In this document: positions 1 through 7,449 of the stretch, piece after piece
How the letters are laid out: every line of letters starts with the position of its first letter
Numbering within the stretch: position 1 is the first letter of the stretch
Origin: CAYVQU01 sp964453155
GTDB lineage: Bacteria; Chloroflexota; Anaerolineae; Anaerolineales; UBA11858
Length of the DNA: 16,980 nucleotides
Direction of reading: 5' to 3'
Assembly: GCA_964453155.1 (NCBI GenBank)
Contig: CAYVQU010000113.1
Location: 1 to 16,980, forward strand
Program-made: the position numbers and the translations under genes
The notes under the pieces: model-generated
Databases searched by the model: none
Told to the model about the DNA's origin: nothing
Seen by the model: only the letters and a program-made list of their open reading frames with translations

Positions 1-122
1 CTAGTTTTTTGCCTTATCATAATTCATGGCTTGAAAGAACGCAATTGGTATTATTTGGCGACATAAGTGCTGTTTTCTAGATTTTTTAGCTATGGAATTG
101 CTCTGATTTCAGGACAGTGGCA
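1..122. other. Non-coding flank downstream of the ADP-ribosylglycohydrolase gene
   Basis: This AT-rich stretch lies after the stop codon of the minus-strand gene that ends at 123. I see no open frame with coding character, no strong hairpin followed by a T-run on the minus strand, and no RNA gene. Whatever lies further left is outside the window. Confidence 0.5.
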
Positions 123-2222
123 CTACTTTTCTTCGTCGGTATCAATGGGTTTTACAGTCATTACCTGGCTGCTGATATGTCCTTGATCGATAACGAAAGC
201 TGCCGCCCCTCCCATTAGAGGCGTATCATCATCCATGACTTCAAACTGAAGTTCGTCATTCACCCAAGCCGTTAATTTCTGATCAGAAACCTGTAGTTTG
301 AGTTGATAGGTCCCGTAGGTCTCCCATTCATAATCAACTTCTGCCAAAATGGTGTCGCCATCTAAAGCTTTCATCAGTCGGATTTTCTTACCCTTAACCA
401 ATAGGAGGGCATAGAAGCGTTTTAATCCTTGCACCCGGACGCCAATCCCGGCGGCGTCCATCAGCCAGGGAGTGATATCCGCTTCAACAACATAATTCTC
501 CCACTCCCAGGTGCCCTGCATGAGGAGGCCTCGCCCTTCGTTCTGTACCAAGCGAAAGGGTTGTGGCCACCACAACTCCCACTGATCCATAGCATCCACC
601 CAAGCCTGACGCCACACCAACGGCGGCTCCCAGCGTTCTTTCCCACCGATCGGGCGGGTCAGGACCACATCAGGAACGCCCTCCCAGTTTAGATAATCCA
701 GGTAAAGGTTTCCTGATTCGCCAACAATTTCAATCCCAATCTCAGCGATGGGCTGGCTGTGGGTAGCGGGGATGAGCCATTCAATTTCAGTGTAGTCTTC
801 AGCCACAAGTTCCTTTTCGGGGCCATAAACCACATCAAGTTGGTCGTCCTGATTGTAGACTTTGATGAAGAGTTTTAATTTCGATGCTTGATCGGCGGTG
901 AGTCCAATTTCAACCATTTGACCCGAATAAAGAGTGGGTGAAGCCAGTAATTTATACCCTTTCATACCCAGCTCAGTGGGCAGAATGAAAGTTGGGGTGG
1001 AGATGCTGCCTTGATCGGTAAAACTAATTTTCAAGGCGCGTTCTCCCGTTTGACTAAACCCAATCACGTTTTCGAGGTGCGTGTTTCCATTTCCGGGCCG
1101 GAACCCCTGAACGCTGCCGGGATATTCAAAATGAAACCGGGCCCCATTTTTAGGTTTGAGCGGGGGTTCGCCGGAAATCGCTCGACCGATATTGACAATT
1201 TCTTGAGTCTCGATAACCGCGTCCGAGATTGAACGGCCGCCATCCGCAGCTGGCATATACAGGCGGTCGGCAACCGGGCCGCGCCAATCTTTGCCCTGCT
1301 CGAAGGTGGCTAAACCATCTTTGATGCCCAACAAACAACCCAAATTTCCAGAGTTGCAATCCGTATCCCATCCGGCCGTATTAACTACCAGCAAGGATTG
1401 GGCAAAATCGCTATCGCCATATAGCAGCCCCAGGATGATCAGGCCGTGGTTGGGCACCATGTGACAGTTCCCACCGTAGTTCTCATAATTGTACAATTTG
1501 GCCATCTTTGCCCGACCCAGGTGCCAGTCAGGTTCCCTGGCATGGAGTTCGCGCAGGTCGGCGATCAGGCGGTAGATGACGGAATCTCTGGGAATGTAGG
1601 AAATCCCGACCTCGATCAATTTTTGGATATCGGCTTCGACAAAGGCCTGGGCTTCCATAGCGGCCAATACTTGCGAGGCATAAATGGCCTCCCCATCGTG
1701 GCTGACGCTGGCGGCCCGTTTGGCCAAATCGGCGGCTAAATCTGGGTTACCCGGGGCGATCATGGCCCACCCGTCTATAAAGATTTGGGCCCCAATCTGT
1801 TCGGCAATAATTTTCCCATTGAGAGCCATTGAACCCGATTCGGGCGCCTGTATCCCATTTTTCAGCCGCAGAAAGGCGGTGTGCTCAGTCGAATTTCCTA
1901 AGCCCCCCCACCACAAGATGGCTTCCTCCTCAATAATGTAATTGAGCCAGGTTTGACCAATCTGAGCCGGAGTCAGCCCCAGGGAATTCCCATAGTCGGA
2001 CATGGCCCGGAGGAACGTAAACGTACCGGTGATGTCGTCGTCGGTGACGACCAACGGGGGTTTCCCGGGTAGACGGTCATTGACATAATAATCAATCTCG
2101 CCGAGTTCTGCCATAATACGTTCATAGGTCCACCCCTCAAAAGGACGGCCGACATACACGCCGATAATCTTCCCTAATACGCCGGCATATACCCGGTCGG
2201 CATAGTCTGTTGGTAATGACAT
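123..2222 (-). CDS. ADP-ribosylglycohydrolase family protein with C-terminal beta-sandwich domains
   Basis: Seen: 699 residues from the chosen start. The N-terminal ~355 residues have the ADP-ribosylglycohydrolase (DraG/ARH) signature: a GxxxG-containing first helix, the metal-binding TDDD at residues 60-63, SHDGEA near 174, and a second metal site DTDCNSGN near 286. Family members bind two Mg ions and cleave N- or O-glycosidic bonds to ADP-ribose or related ribosides. The rest (about 362-690) is not part of the usual ~300-residue enzyme and looks like two beta-sandwich modules, the last resembling LamG/concanavalin-type or DUF1080-like domains. There is no signal peptide, so it is probably cytoplasmic. 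Start: the longest frame begins at a TTG (2249), but ATG 2222 has GGAG six bases upstream and begins where the family begins. Inferred: with the upstream ribokinase it may release ribose for phosphorylation. The exact substrate cannot be told. Confidence 0.85.
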   Translation of the reverse strand: MSLPTDYADRVYAGVLGKIIGVYVGRPFEGWTYERIMAELGEIDYYVNDRLPGKPPLVVTDDDITGTFTFLRAMSDYGNSLGLTPAQIGQTWLNYIIEEEAILWWGGLGNSTEHTAFLRLKNGIQAPESGSMALNGKIIAEQIGAQIFIDGWAMIAPGNPDLAADLAKRAASVSHDGEAIYASQVLAAMEAQAFVEADIQKLIEVGISYIPRDSVIYRLIADLRELHAREPDWHLGRAKMAKLYNYENYGGNCHMVPNHGLIILGLLYGDSDFAQSLLVVNTAGWDTDCNSGNLGCLLGIKDGLATFEQGKDWRGPVADRLYMPAADGGRSISDAVIETQEIVNIGRAISGEPPLKPKNGARFHFEYPGSVQGFRPGNGNTHLENVIGFSQTGERALKISFTDQGSISTPTFILPTELGMKGYKLLASPTLYSGQMVEIGLTADQASKLKLFIKVYNQDDQLDVVYGPEKELVAEDYTEIEWLIPATHSQPIAEIGIEIVGESGNLYLDYLNWEGVPDVVLTRPIGGKERWEPPLVWRQAWVDAMDQWELWWPQPFRLVQNEGRGLLMQGTWEWENYVVEADITPWLMDAAGIGVRVQGLKRFYALLLVKGKKIRLMKALDGDTILAEVDYEWETYGTYQLKLQVSDQKLTAWVNDELQFEVMDDDTPLMGGAAAFVIDQGHISSQVMTVKPIDTDEEK

Positions 2223-2388
2223 GGTCAACTCCGTTATGGAAAAAAGCAAATTGGATGAAAGTTTATCAGATAAACCGCAGAGTATGCAGAGAAATATTAG
2301 TAAAGCGCTGCGTTCTGGGGAGGGGTAAACGGTACAAAAACATTATAAAACTTTAACCGCTAACCCCCGCGAATTTCCCATTATTTGA
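2223..2388 (-). promoter_or_regulatory. Ribokinase/ADP-ribosylglycohydrolase spacer with palindrome and TATAAT
   Basis: This 166-base gap separates two same-strand genes. On the minus strand it has a TATAAT hexamer (plus-strand 2342-2347) without a clear -35 box, which could give the downstream gene its own promoter with a leader of about 110 bases. Inside that leader is a 15-base odd palindrome, GTTTATCAGATAAAC (2261-2275), which could be an operator. Next to it lie degenerate CGCAGAG/CTGCG pieces (2277-2325) resembling a decayed dispersed repeat. The GGAG ribosome-binding site for the 2222 start lies at the left end. Confidence 0.3.
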
Positions 2389-3303
2389 TCACTTTGATTC
2401 AAGAAATTGCAACAAATCTTCCCGGTTGGGCAGCGCGGGTTGAGCCCCTGTTTTGGTGACTGATAAAGCCCCCCCCACCAGCCCCCAAGTGATGGCGGTT
2501 GTTACGGATAAGCCTTCACTCAGGGCAACTGCCAGAGCACCATTGAAGGCATCGCCGGCCGCGACAGTATCAACGGCTTTAACTTTGAACGCAGGATAAA
2601 ATGTTTCTTTGCCCTCAATCAGGGCGAAGGCACCTCGCCCGCCCATTTTGATGATGACATCCTTCACTCCGCGACTTTGTAAGGTTTTAGCAGCTTTAGC
2701 GGCATCATCCGACGAATTGATCGGAAAACCGACCAGAATTTCAGCCTCGGTCTCGTTGGGGGTGATGAGATCCAAGCAGGGGTAGATCTCTGGTGGCAGA
2801 ATTTGGGCTGGGGCCGGATCGAGAATGACCTTGACGCCCTTCTCATGAGCGATTTGGGCCGCGGCAACGACCATCTCCAAGGGGATTTCCAGTTGGAGTA
2901 GTAGGATTTGAGCGGCATCCAAAACGGTGGCCAGTTTGCCAAGATCGGATTCACCCACCTTTCCATTGGCCCCTGGAATGACGATGATGAAATTCTCCGC
3001 GGAGTCTTCGACCGCAATGACGGCCACGCCTGATGAAACCGCCGAGTCCGTAGCGACTTGCTCATGATTGACTCCGGCCGCGCCTAAACCAGCTTTCAAG
3101 GTGGCGCCGAACCCATCGCCGCCGACCCGGCCAACCATAAATGTGGGGGCTCCAAGTCGGGCACAGGCTACGGCCTGATTAGCCCCCTTGCCCCCCGCAA
3201 ATGTTTGGAAAGCCTGCCCAGCCAGAGTCTCTCCCGGCTGGGGCAGCCGCGCGACGCGGGCCACCAAATCCATATTGATACTGCCAAACACTGCAATACT
3301 CAT
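2389..3303 (-). CDS. rbsK: Ribokinase (PfkB family)
   Basis: 304 residues, the usual ribokinase length. It phosphorylates D-ribose with ATP to ribose 5-phosphate in the cytoplasm. Motifs seen in order: SINMDLV near residue 8 in the substrate pocket; GGKGANQA at 37-44, which closes over the sugar; PNETEAE, the mid-protein metal/phosphate motif; and DTVAAGDAFNGAL at 245-257, with Asp251 as catalytic base and the GAGD-like anion hole. The ATG at 3303 has AAGGA six bases upstream, so the start is secure. It is the upstream partner of the ADP-ribosylglycohydrolase gene, so a ribose-salvage pair is likely. No ribose ABC transporter or LacI-type regulator is in the window, so the ribose may be generated inside the cell. 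Other PfkB sugar kinases are possible, but the active-site motifs match ribokinase best. Confidence 0.92.
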   Translation of the reverse strand: MSIAVFGSINMDLVARVARLPQPGETLAGQAFQTFAGGKGANQAVACARLGAPTFMVGRVGGDGFGATLKAGLGAAGVNHEQVATDSAVSSGVAVIAVEDSAENFIIVIPGANGKVGESDLGKLATVLDAAQILLLQLEIPLEMVVAAAQIAHEKGVKVILDPAPAQILPPEIYPCLDLITPNETEAEILVGFPINSSDDAAKAAKTLQSRGVKDVIIKMGGRGAFALIEGKETFYPAFKVKAVDTVAAGDAFNGALAVALSEGLSVTTAITWGLVGGALSVTKTGAQPALPNREDLLQFLESK

Positions 3304-3458
3304 TTATTATCCTTTTATGCCAAAGACTGTCGTCACGTTGATGAACGGTTTGCTGCTCAAAGGCAAGCGGGTATTTTTCACATACATATTAAAGAGGGCA
3401 ACCGAAAATCCCATCTGAGAAATTCACTTGGACTTTAGATTTGTGCTCCTACAGGTTA
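3304..3458. other. Spacer upstream of ribokinase
   Basis: 155 bases between two minus-strand genes. I see the ribokinase ribosome-binding site next to 3303, but no clear sigma-70 promoter and no terminator hairpin for the gene ending at 3459. A weak TTGCCC is present on the minus strand without a good -10 at the right distance. Confidence 0.35.
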
Positions 3459-6400
3459 TCAACTTCGTCTCCGTTGGTGGTAGGCCGCAGCCGCCGCAAG
3501 CAGGCATAGCGGTATCAGCGCCATCATTAGGATGGGTTGTAAACCGCTAACGCCTTTAAACTGCACTAAGGACAGGGAAGTTGGGTCATTGCCCAGATCG
3601 GTTCCGGCTACAAAGTGGGTACCGCCTAATTCACTAACCGTCAGCCCGGTTTTCTGCAGGTTTTGTCCATTGACAATCACCCCCGCAACCAGGTCCCAAC
3701 AATTCGGGTTAGTCGCCGGTGTGCATTCACTGATATCGGGGATGCATACGAGCTTCCCGTTGATCAGGGTATTGGTATTGCAATTGGTGTTGTCGTCAAC
3801 CGGTATTTCCAAAGTCCAGGTCCCGGTGGCCGATCTGACAAAGAAGTCGTAGTAATCGGAGCAGGTGCCATCTACATGAGGAGCGATCCCATTACCGAAC
3901 GGCTCGTTGTCGCGTCCAAAGCTGACAATCACGGCCGTCCCCGTACCGCCACTTAAACTGGCATCCCCCAGCGAAGCGCTATTGGTCCCGTCGGCCCAGG
4001 TGGATACGGGCGCGCCCAATCGCTTATCCCAATCCCCAGGGGGAAGGCCAGGATCATCGTCCGTTGGGTCTGGCGTGCCCCAATAATTTTGCCCCAGTTG
4101 GGCAGTGCCACCGCTGCTCGCATATGCGGTGGCGTGACCGGAGATATTGTTTGCATAGGCATTCAGCGTGCCGCCAGATTGATTAAAAACCGTGGTCGCA
4201 CCGGTCAAACCCAGCCCTTTGACCCTGCAATTTCCACTGGTAACATTAATGGCCGTGCCGCTCGTCCAGTCAATATTGGCACCGGTGTTGCTCTGCAACG
4301 TAATGGTTTTATTGCAGGTTAAGGTATTCGTTCCGGCAGAGTGGTTGCCCCGCACGGTCACCGTACCCCCTGAGGGCGTATTGGCCACCGCGGACTGGAC
4401 CGCCGTGGTATCGACATAGCAAGTCAGATCGTTACAGGCCGTGGTATCCAGGGAGAGGGTCCAGGCGCCCCGCCCCAGGGTGCCGGCGACGAATAAAGCA
4501 TCTTCCGGATCAAAAACCAAATCCCAGGTGGGGGCATTGGGCAGTCCGGTACCCAGATCGTACCAGGTACCGGGATCACTCGTATACATCAGATAAACCC
4601 CGGTTGAACCCCCAACGACCACCGCGTCCCCCAGGGCGATTACCGATCGCAAGACAGGATCGCCAGACCCTGAAATTAAGTTGCCCGTCACATCTGTCCA
4701 GTTACCGCCATAATCGGTCGTCATCCACACCTGATCGGAGTCGATCGCGAAGGCTGTCTGCCAATGATCCGGGTTGAGGGCGACCCCATGAATGGTGCTG
4801 GCTCCAGTCGGTGAGGTGGTTATCGCTGTCGCTGGAGCATCGTCTGTCCGGACCAATACGTTACTCGCTGAGCCCGCATAAAGAATCGCCGGGTTGTTAG
4901 TGCCCCCACTGCGACCGCCATAATCGACCATATGGCCGCCGTAATAATTTTCATTGATCGGAGTAAGATTCGATAAAGTCACCTGTGTGACACTTCCGCC
5001 ATGGTCCCACGATTCATACAGGCCATTGGCAACCCCAAACACCAAATTTTGATCGATCCGATTGACGACCACCGTGCTGTAATAATTGGGAGATATCGGT
5101 TCTCCCGTCAAGACCGTTAGGCTAGGGAATATTTCCTCGACCATGGTACCGGTGTTATCCCATTTCGTTTTCCGGAACATGGCGAGATTTTGGAAGCTGG
5201 AATACCGGAGGGATTCGTTGCTAGCAGCATGTGTGATGGTATCTACGGCCACATCCCCACCGTCTGCAGTGTGGAGGCTGTCCCAGGTGGTGCCGCCAGC
5301 AGGGGGCTGGTAGGTGGTCCCGGCATATTGGTTGCCACTGACGATCTTATTAGATAACGTGTCGTAGGCCACATCGTGAATTTCGGTGACCTGCAGGTTG
5401 CCGTTGAGCGAGAACCAATCGCCGGTGTTGCTGGCGGGATTGGTGCGGCGGTAGATGCCCCCGGCATTAACCTCGATCAGGTTACCGTTGGCGTCAAAGA
5501 CCATTTCACGCGAGCCCGAGTGGGGTGCGCTGTTGTTGGCCGTCCCACCGCCCGGGATGCCAGCAACTGCGTCTGAGTGGGTCAGGTGCGCCCATTGTGG
5601 GGAGGGAATCGCGCCGGATGCGGCCACGGCGGCATCCCCCCGCCAAAGGTTGCCGGTGAAATCCATGGCACCAATATAGTTGGGGAAGGGGCTGTTTTGC
5701 CAGTCACCGCCCAGGTAAACCGTGGTTGGCACGGTGGGGTTGATCACGATCGAAGCGTGGATGCTACCTTGCTTTGCAGGGTTCATCCCAATAATCTGCT
5801 GCCAGGTACCACCACCTCCCCATGGGGTGAAATCACCGGAACCGTTCAAGGAGAACGTCGTTGAGTTATAGGCCTTAATGATCCACTGTCCATTTGCACC
5901 CGCAGTTCCCGAAACGCCCTGAAAATCAACCATATCACCAGTGACTAAACCATGTGGTGCAGGGTTTCCGATCATAATCGGAAACCCTGGTGATAAATGA
6001 AATATTGAAGTTGGTGCGCTGGCAGCATAAGTCCCTTGTAGATCCATTGGGGTCCAAGAGGTGCCGTTATCAGCAGAGTAAAAAAGCCCAACGGAGCGTC
6101 CATATTGGAATAAATTTACGAACACATGGTTGCCGTAAGCGGCGATCTCGATATTTTTCGTTATATCGTCGACGATCAAGGCATCCATGGCCGCGCTGCT
6201 GACTTTGGTCCAGTCCTCACCGGTGTCGGTGGAGCGATAGATTCCATTTGGCATTGCTCCAGACGAGCAAGCAGAAACGTATGTCAAGCCTGAGTAGAGT
6301 TCAGCGGGATTGGTAGGGTTTCCAGCTAAATCAAATGCGGCGCCAAGGATTGTCGGCGTCCAACTTGTGCCAGTATCGGTACTGTAAAAAACGCCGAAAT

Positions 6401-7118
6401 TACCACAAAGAAATTGATCTGCAGTACTGCTTGATGCAACCAGAGTCGCACCCCGCGGCGCCACCCCAGAGATATTTTGCCCACCCGGCTGAGTTGTGAT
6501 GGGAGTCCAACTTGCACCCCCATCGACGGTGCGCAGCAACCCAGTTTGGGCACCGCCGAAATGGTCAACGGCGGGGTTGCTATACCGGCCGATCCCCGCT
6601 ACGAGGGTGTTGCGGGTCGCATCGGTGGGGTCAAATTCTAACGCGCCGATGGAGAGGGAGGCCTGGTTATCTGTCAGCGGGGTCCAGGTGGGGCTGGCTG
6701 CGGTGGCGTTGGTGGTTTGCCAGACACCGCCGTTCGCGGCACCGATATACAAGATATCGGGATCGGTTGGGTGGGCGGCGACCGTATGGATTGCGCCCGA
6801 GACTTCCTTATTGGCGATCCCATCGACCTGACCGTTGTAGGCTGGCCCTGGCCCTTGGGCCGTCCAAGTGCCGGGTATCGTACCGGATAGCGCGCTGATA
6901 CCATTGGGATCACCCGGAGGACGTTCGTCGCCAAGATCGAACTCTAAATTTAGTGCTGTAACAGGCAGCATTGGGATTTTCCCAGGAGCAGCCAGTTCGC
7001 CCCCAATTCCCTGGGCCATAACCTCCATCGGCACAAACCCCGCCAGACCAAAGGATGTAAAAAAAAGCCAGACGACCAAACAGTTCATGACCATCCGAAT
7101 GCGATGTTCTGTGAGCAT
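3459..7118 (-). CDS. Exported Asp-box beta-propeller/beta-helix surface protein with C-terminal membrane anchor
   Basis: 1219 residues, strong AGGAGG ribosome-binding site four bases before the ATG. Residues 11-35 form a signal peptide with probable cleavage after VMA. Residues ~80-890 contain repeated Asp-boxes (TVDGGASW 197-204, STDTGTSW 246-253, STDTGEDW 296-303, SADNGTSW 348-355, and TTDYGGNW further on), as in BNR/sortilin-type (VPS10) propellers. Between two propeller blades, about 383-437, sits a segment like the E1_FCCH/phage-tail-type domain (PAPHGLVTGD, ANGQW, NSTTFSLNG). Residues ~895-1010 (Thr/Asn/Gly rich, a few Cys) look like a short parallel beta-helix. The last 28 residues are a hydrophobic span followed by HQRRRS, so the protein is probably anchored in the membrane with the bulk outside. 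No catalytic residues of a sialidase are evident. Function is unknown; adhesion or polymer binding is a guess. Confidence 0.8.
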   Translation of the reverse strand: MLTEHRIRMVMNCLVVWLFFTSFGLAGFVPMEVMAQGIGGELAAPGKIPMLPVTALNLEFDLGDERPPGDPNGISALSGTIPGTWTAQGPGPAYNGQVDGIANKEVSGAIHTVAAHPTDPDILYIGAANGGVWQTTNATAASPTWTPLTDNQASLSIGALEFDPTDATRNTLVAGIGRYSNPAVDHFGGAQTGLLRTVDGGASWTPITTQPGGQNISGVAPRGATLVASSSTADQFLCGNFGVFYSTDTGTSWTPTILGAAFDLAGNPTNPAELYSGLTYVSACSSGAMPNGIYRSTDTGEDWTKVSSAAMDALIVDDITKNIEIAAYGNHVFVNLFQYGRSVGLFYSADNGTSWTPMDLQGTYAASAPTSIFHLSPGFPIMIGNPAPHGLVTGDMVDFQGVSGTAGANGQWIIKAYNSTTFSLNGSGDFTPWGGGGTWQQIIGMNPAKQGSIHASIVINPTVPTTVYLGGDWQNSPFPNYIGAMDFTGNLWRGDAAVAASGAIPSPQWAHLTHSDAVAGIPGGGTANNSAPHSGSREMVFDANGNLIEVNAGGIYRRTNPASNTGDWFSLNGNLQVTEIHDVAYDTLSNKIVSGNQYAGTTYQPPAGGTTWDSLHTADGGDVAVDTITHAASNESLRYSSFQNLAMFRKTKWDNTGTMVEEIFPSLTVLTGEPISPNYYSTVVVNRIDQNLVFGVANGLYESWDHGGSVTQVTLSNLTPINENYYGGHMVDYGGRSGGTNNPAILYAGSASNVLVRTDDAPATAITTSPTGASTIHGVALNPDHWQTAFAIDSDQVWMTTDYGGNWTDVTGNLISGSGDPVLRSVIALGDAVVVGGSTGVYLMYTSDPGTWYDLGTGLPNAPTWDLVFDPEDALFVAGTLGRGAWTLSLDTTACNDLTCYVDTTAVQSAVANTPSGGTVTVRGNHSAGTNTLTCNKTITLQSNTGANIDWTSGTAINVTSGNCRVKGLGLTGATTVFNQSGGTLNAYANNISGHATAYASSGGTAQLGQNYWGTPDPTDDDPGLPPGDWDKRLGAPVSTWADGTNSASLGDASLSGGTGTAVIVSFGRDNEPFGNGIAPHVDGTCSDYYDFFVRSATGTWTLEIPVDDNTNCNTNTLINGKLVCIPDISECTPATNPNCWDLVAGVIVNGQNLQKTGLTVSELGGTHFVAGTDLGNDPTSLSLVQFKGVSGLQPILMMALIPLCLLAAAAAYHQRRRS
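5960..5989. repeat. Perfect 13-bp inverted repeat inside the propeller gene
   Basis: The arm CAGGGTTTCCGAT (5960-5972) is followed by a 4-base loop CATA and its exact reverse complement (5977-5989). In the protein it encodes the SPGFPIMIGNPA stretch at the start of the inserted FCCH-like segment. No T-run follows on either strand, so it is not a standard terminator. Confidence 0.9.
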
Positions 7119-7449
7119 GATACCTCCTCTTCTTGATCATGATCAATAAACAAGTGTATCACTTCTAAGCTACACTCAAAATGGGAATAAACTAACATTT
7201 CGAAGGGCAAAGTGTGTGACGGTTTTTCGCTGAAAATAACTAGTCAATTACACCTCTAGGGCGCCGGCACGGCAACCGAGGCGTTTGTGCTAATGACAGC
7301 GTAGGTACCCCCAGGTATGAAAGCAAGAAAAGATATGTGACAGACCAAAATTGCTCAGAATTTGGTGTCAACTTACCAAAAAAATATTTGGCTTCCAGGT
7401 CAACTAGAGACAAAACTATTGCGAGCTAATTGGGTTGGATTTTATCCCG
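7119..7449 (-). promoter_or_regulatory. Promoter and leader region of the propeller gene; rest of gap unexplained
   Basis: On the minus strand a TGA-TACACT extended -10 (plus-strand 7153-7161) has TTGAGT at 7174-7179, giving a short 15-base spacer. Predicted transcription starts near 7146, with a leader of about 28 bases ending in AGGAGG. A perfect 14-base palindrome, TTGATCATGATCAA (7133-7146), overlaps the predicted start point and may be an operator. The rest (7180-7449) has no coding frame. It includes a small GC-rich island (7255-7285) with nested short stems, otherwise unlike its AT-rich surroundings, whose role I cannot name. Confidence 0.4.

Noticed and set aside
2223..2249. TTG 2249 as the ADP-ribosylglycohydrolase start
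   Set aside because: ATG 2222 has GGAG at good spacing and matches where the family begins.
6512..6898. Long plus-strand open frame opposite the propeller gene
   Set aside because: It is rich in Arg, Gly and Trp from antisense reading, has no ribosome-binding site, and overlaps a well-supported gene.
7250..7330. Possible cyclic di-GMP (GEMM-I) riboswitch, suggested by GC-rich stems and a GTAGGTACCCCC-like stretch
   Set aside because: The conserved GCAAAGCC and receptor-loop segments are missing, and the block is on the strand opposite to the only downstream gene.
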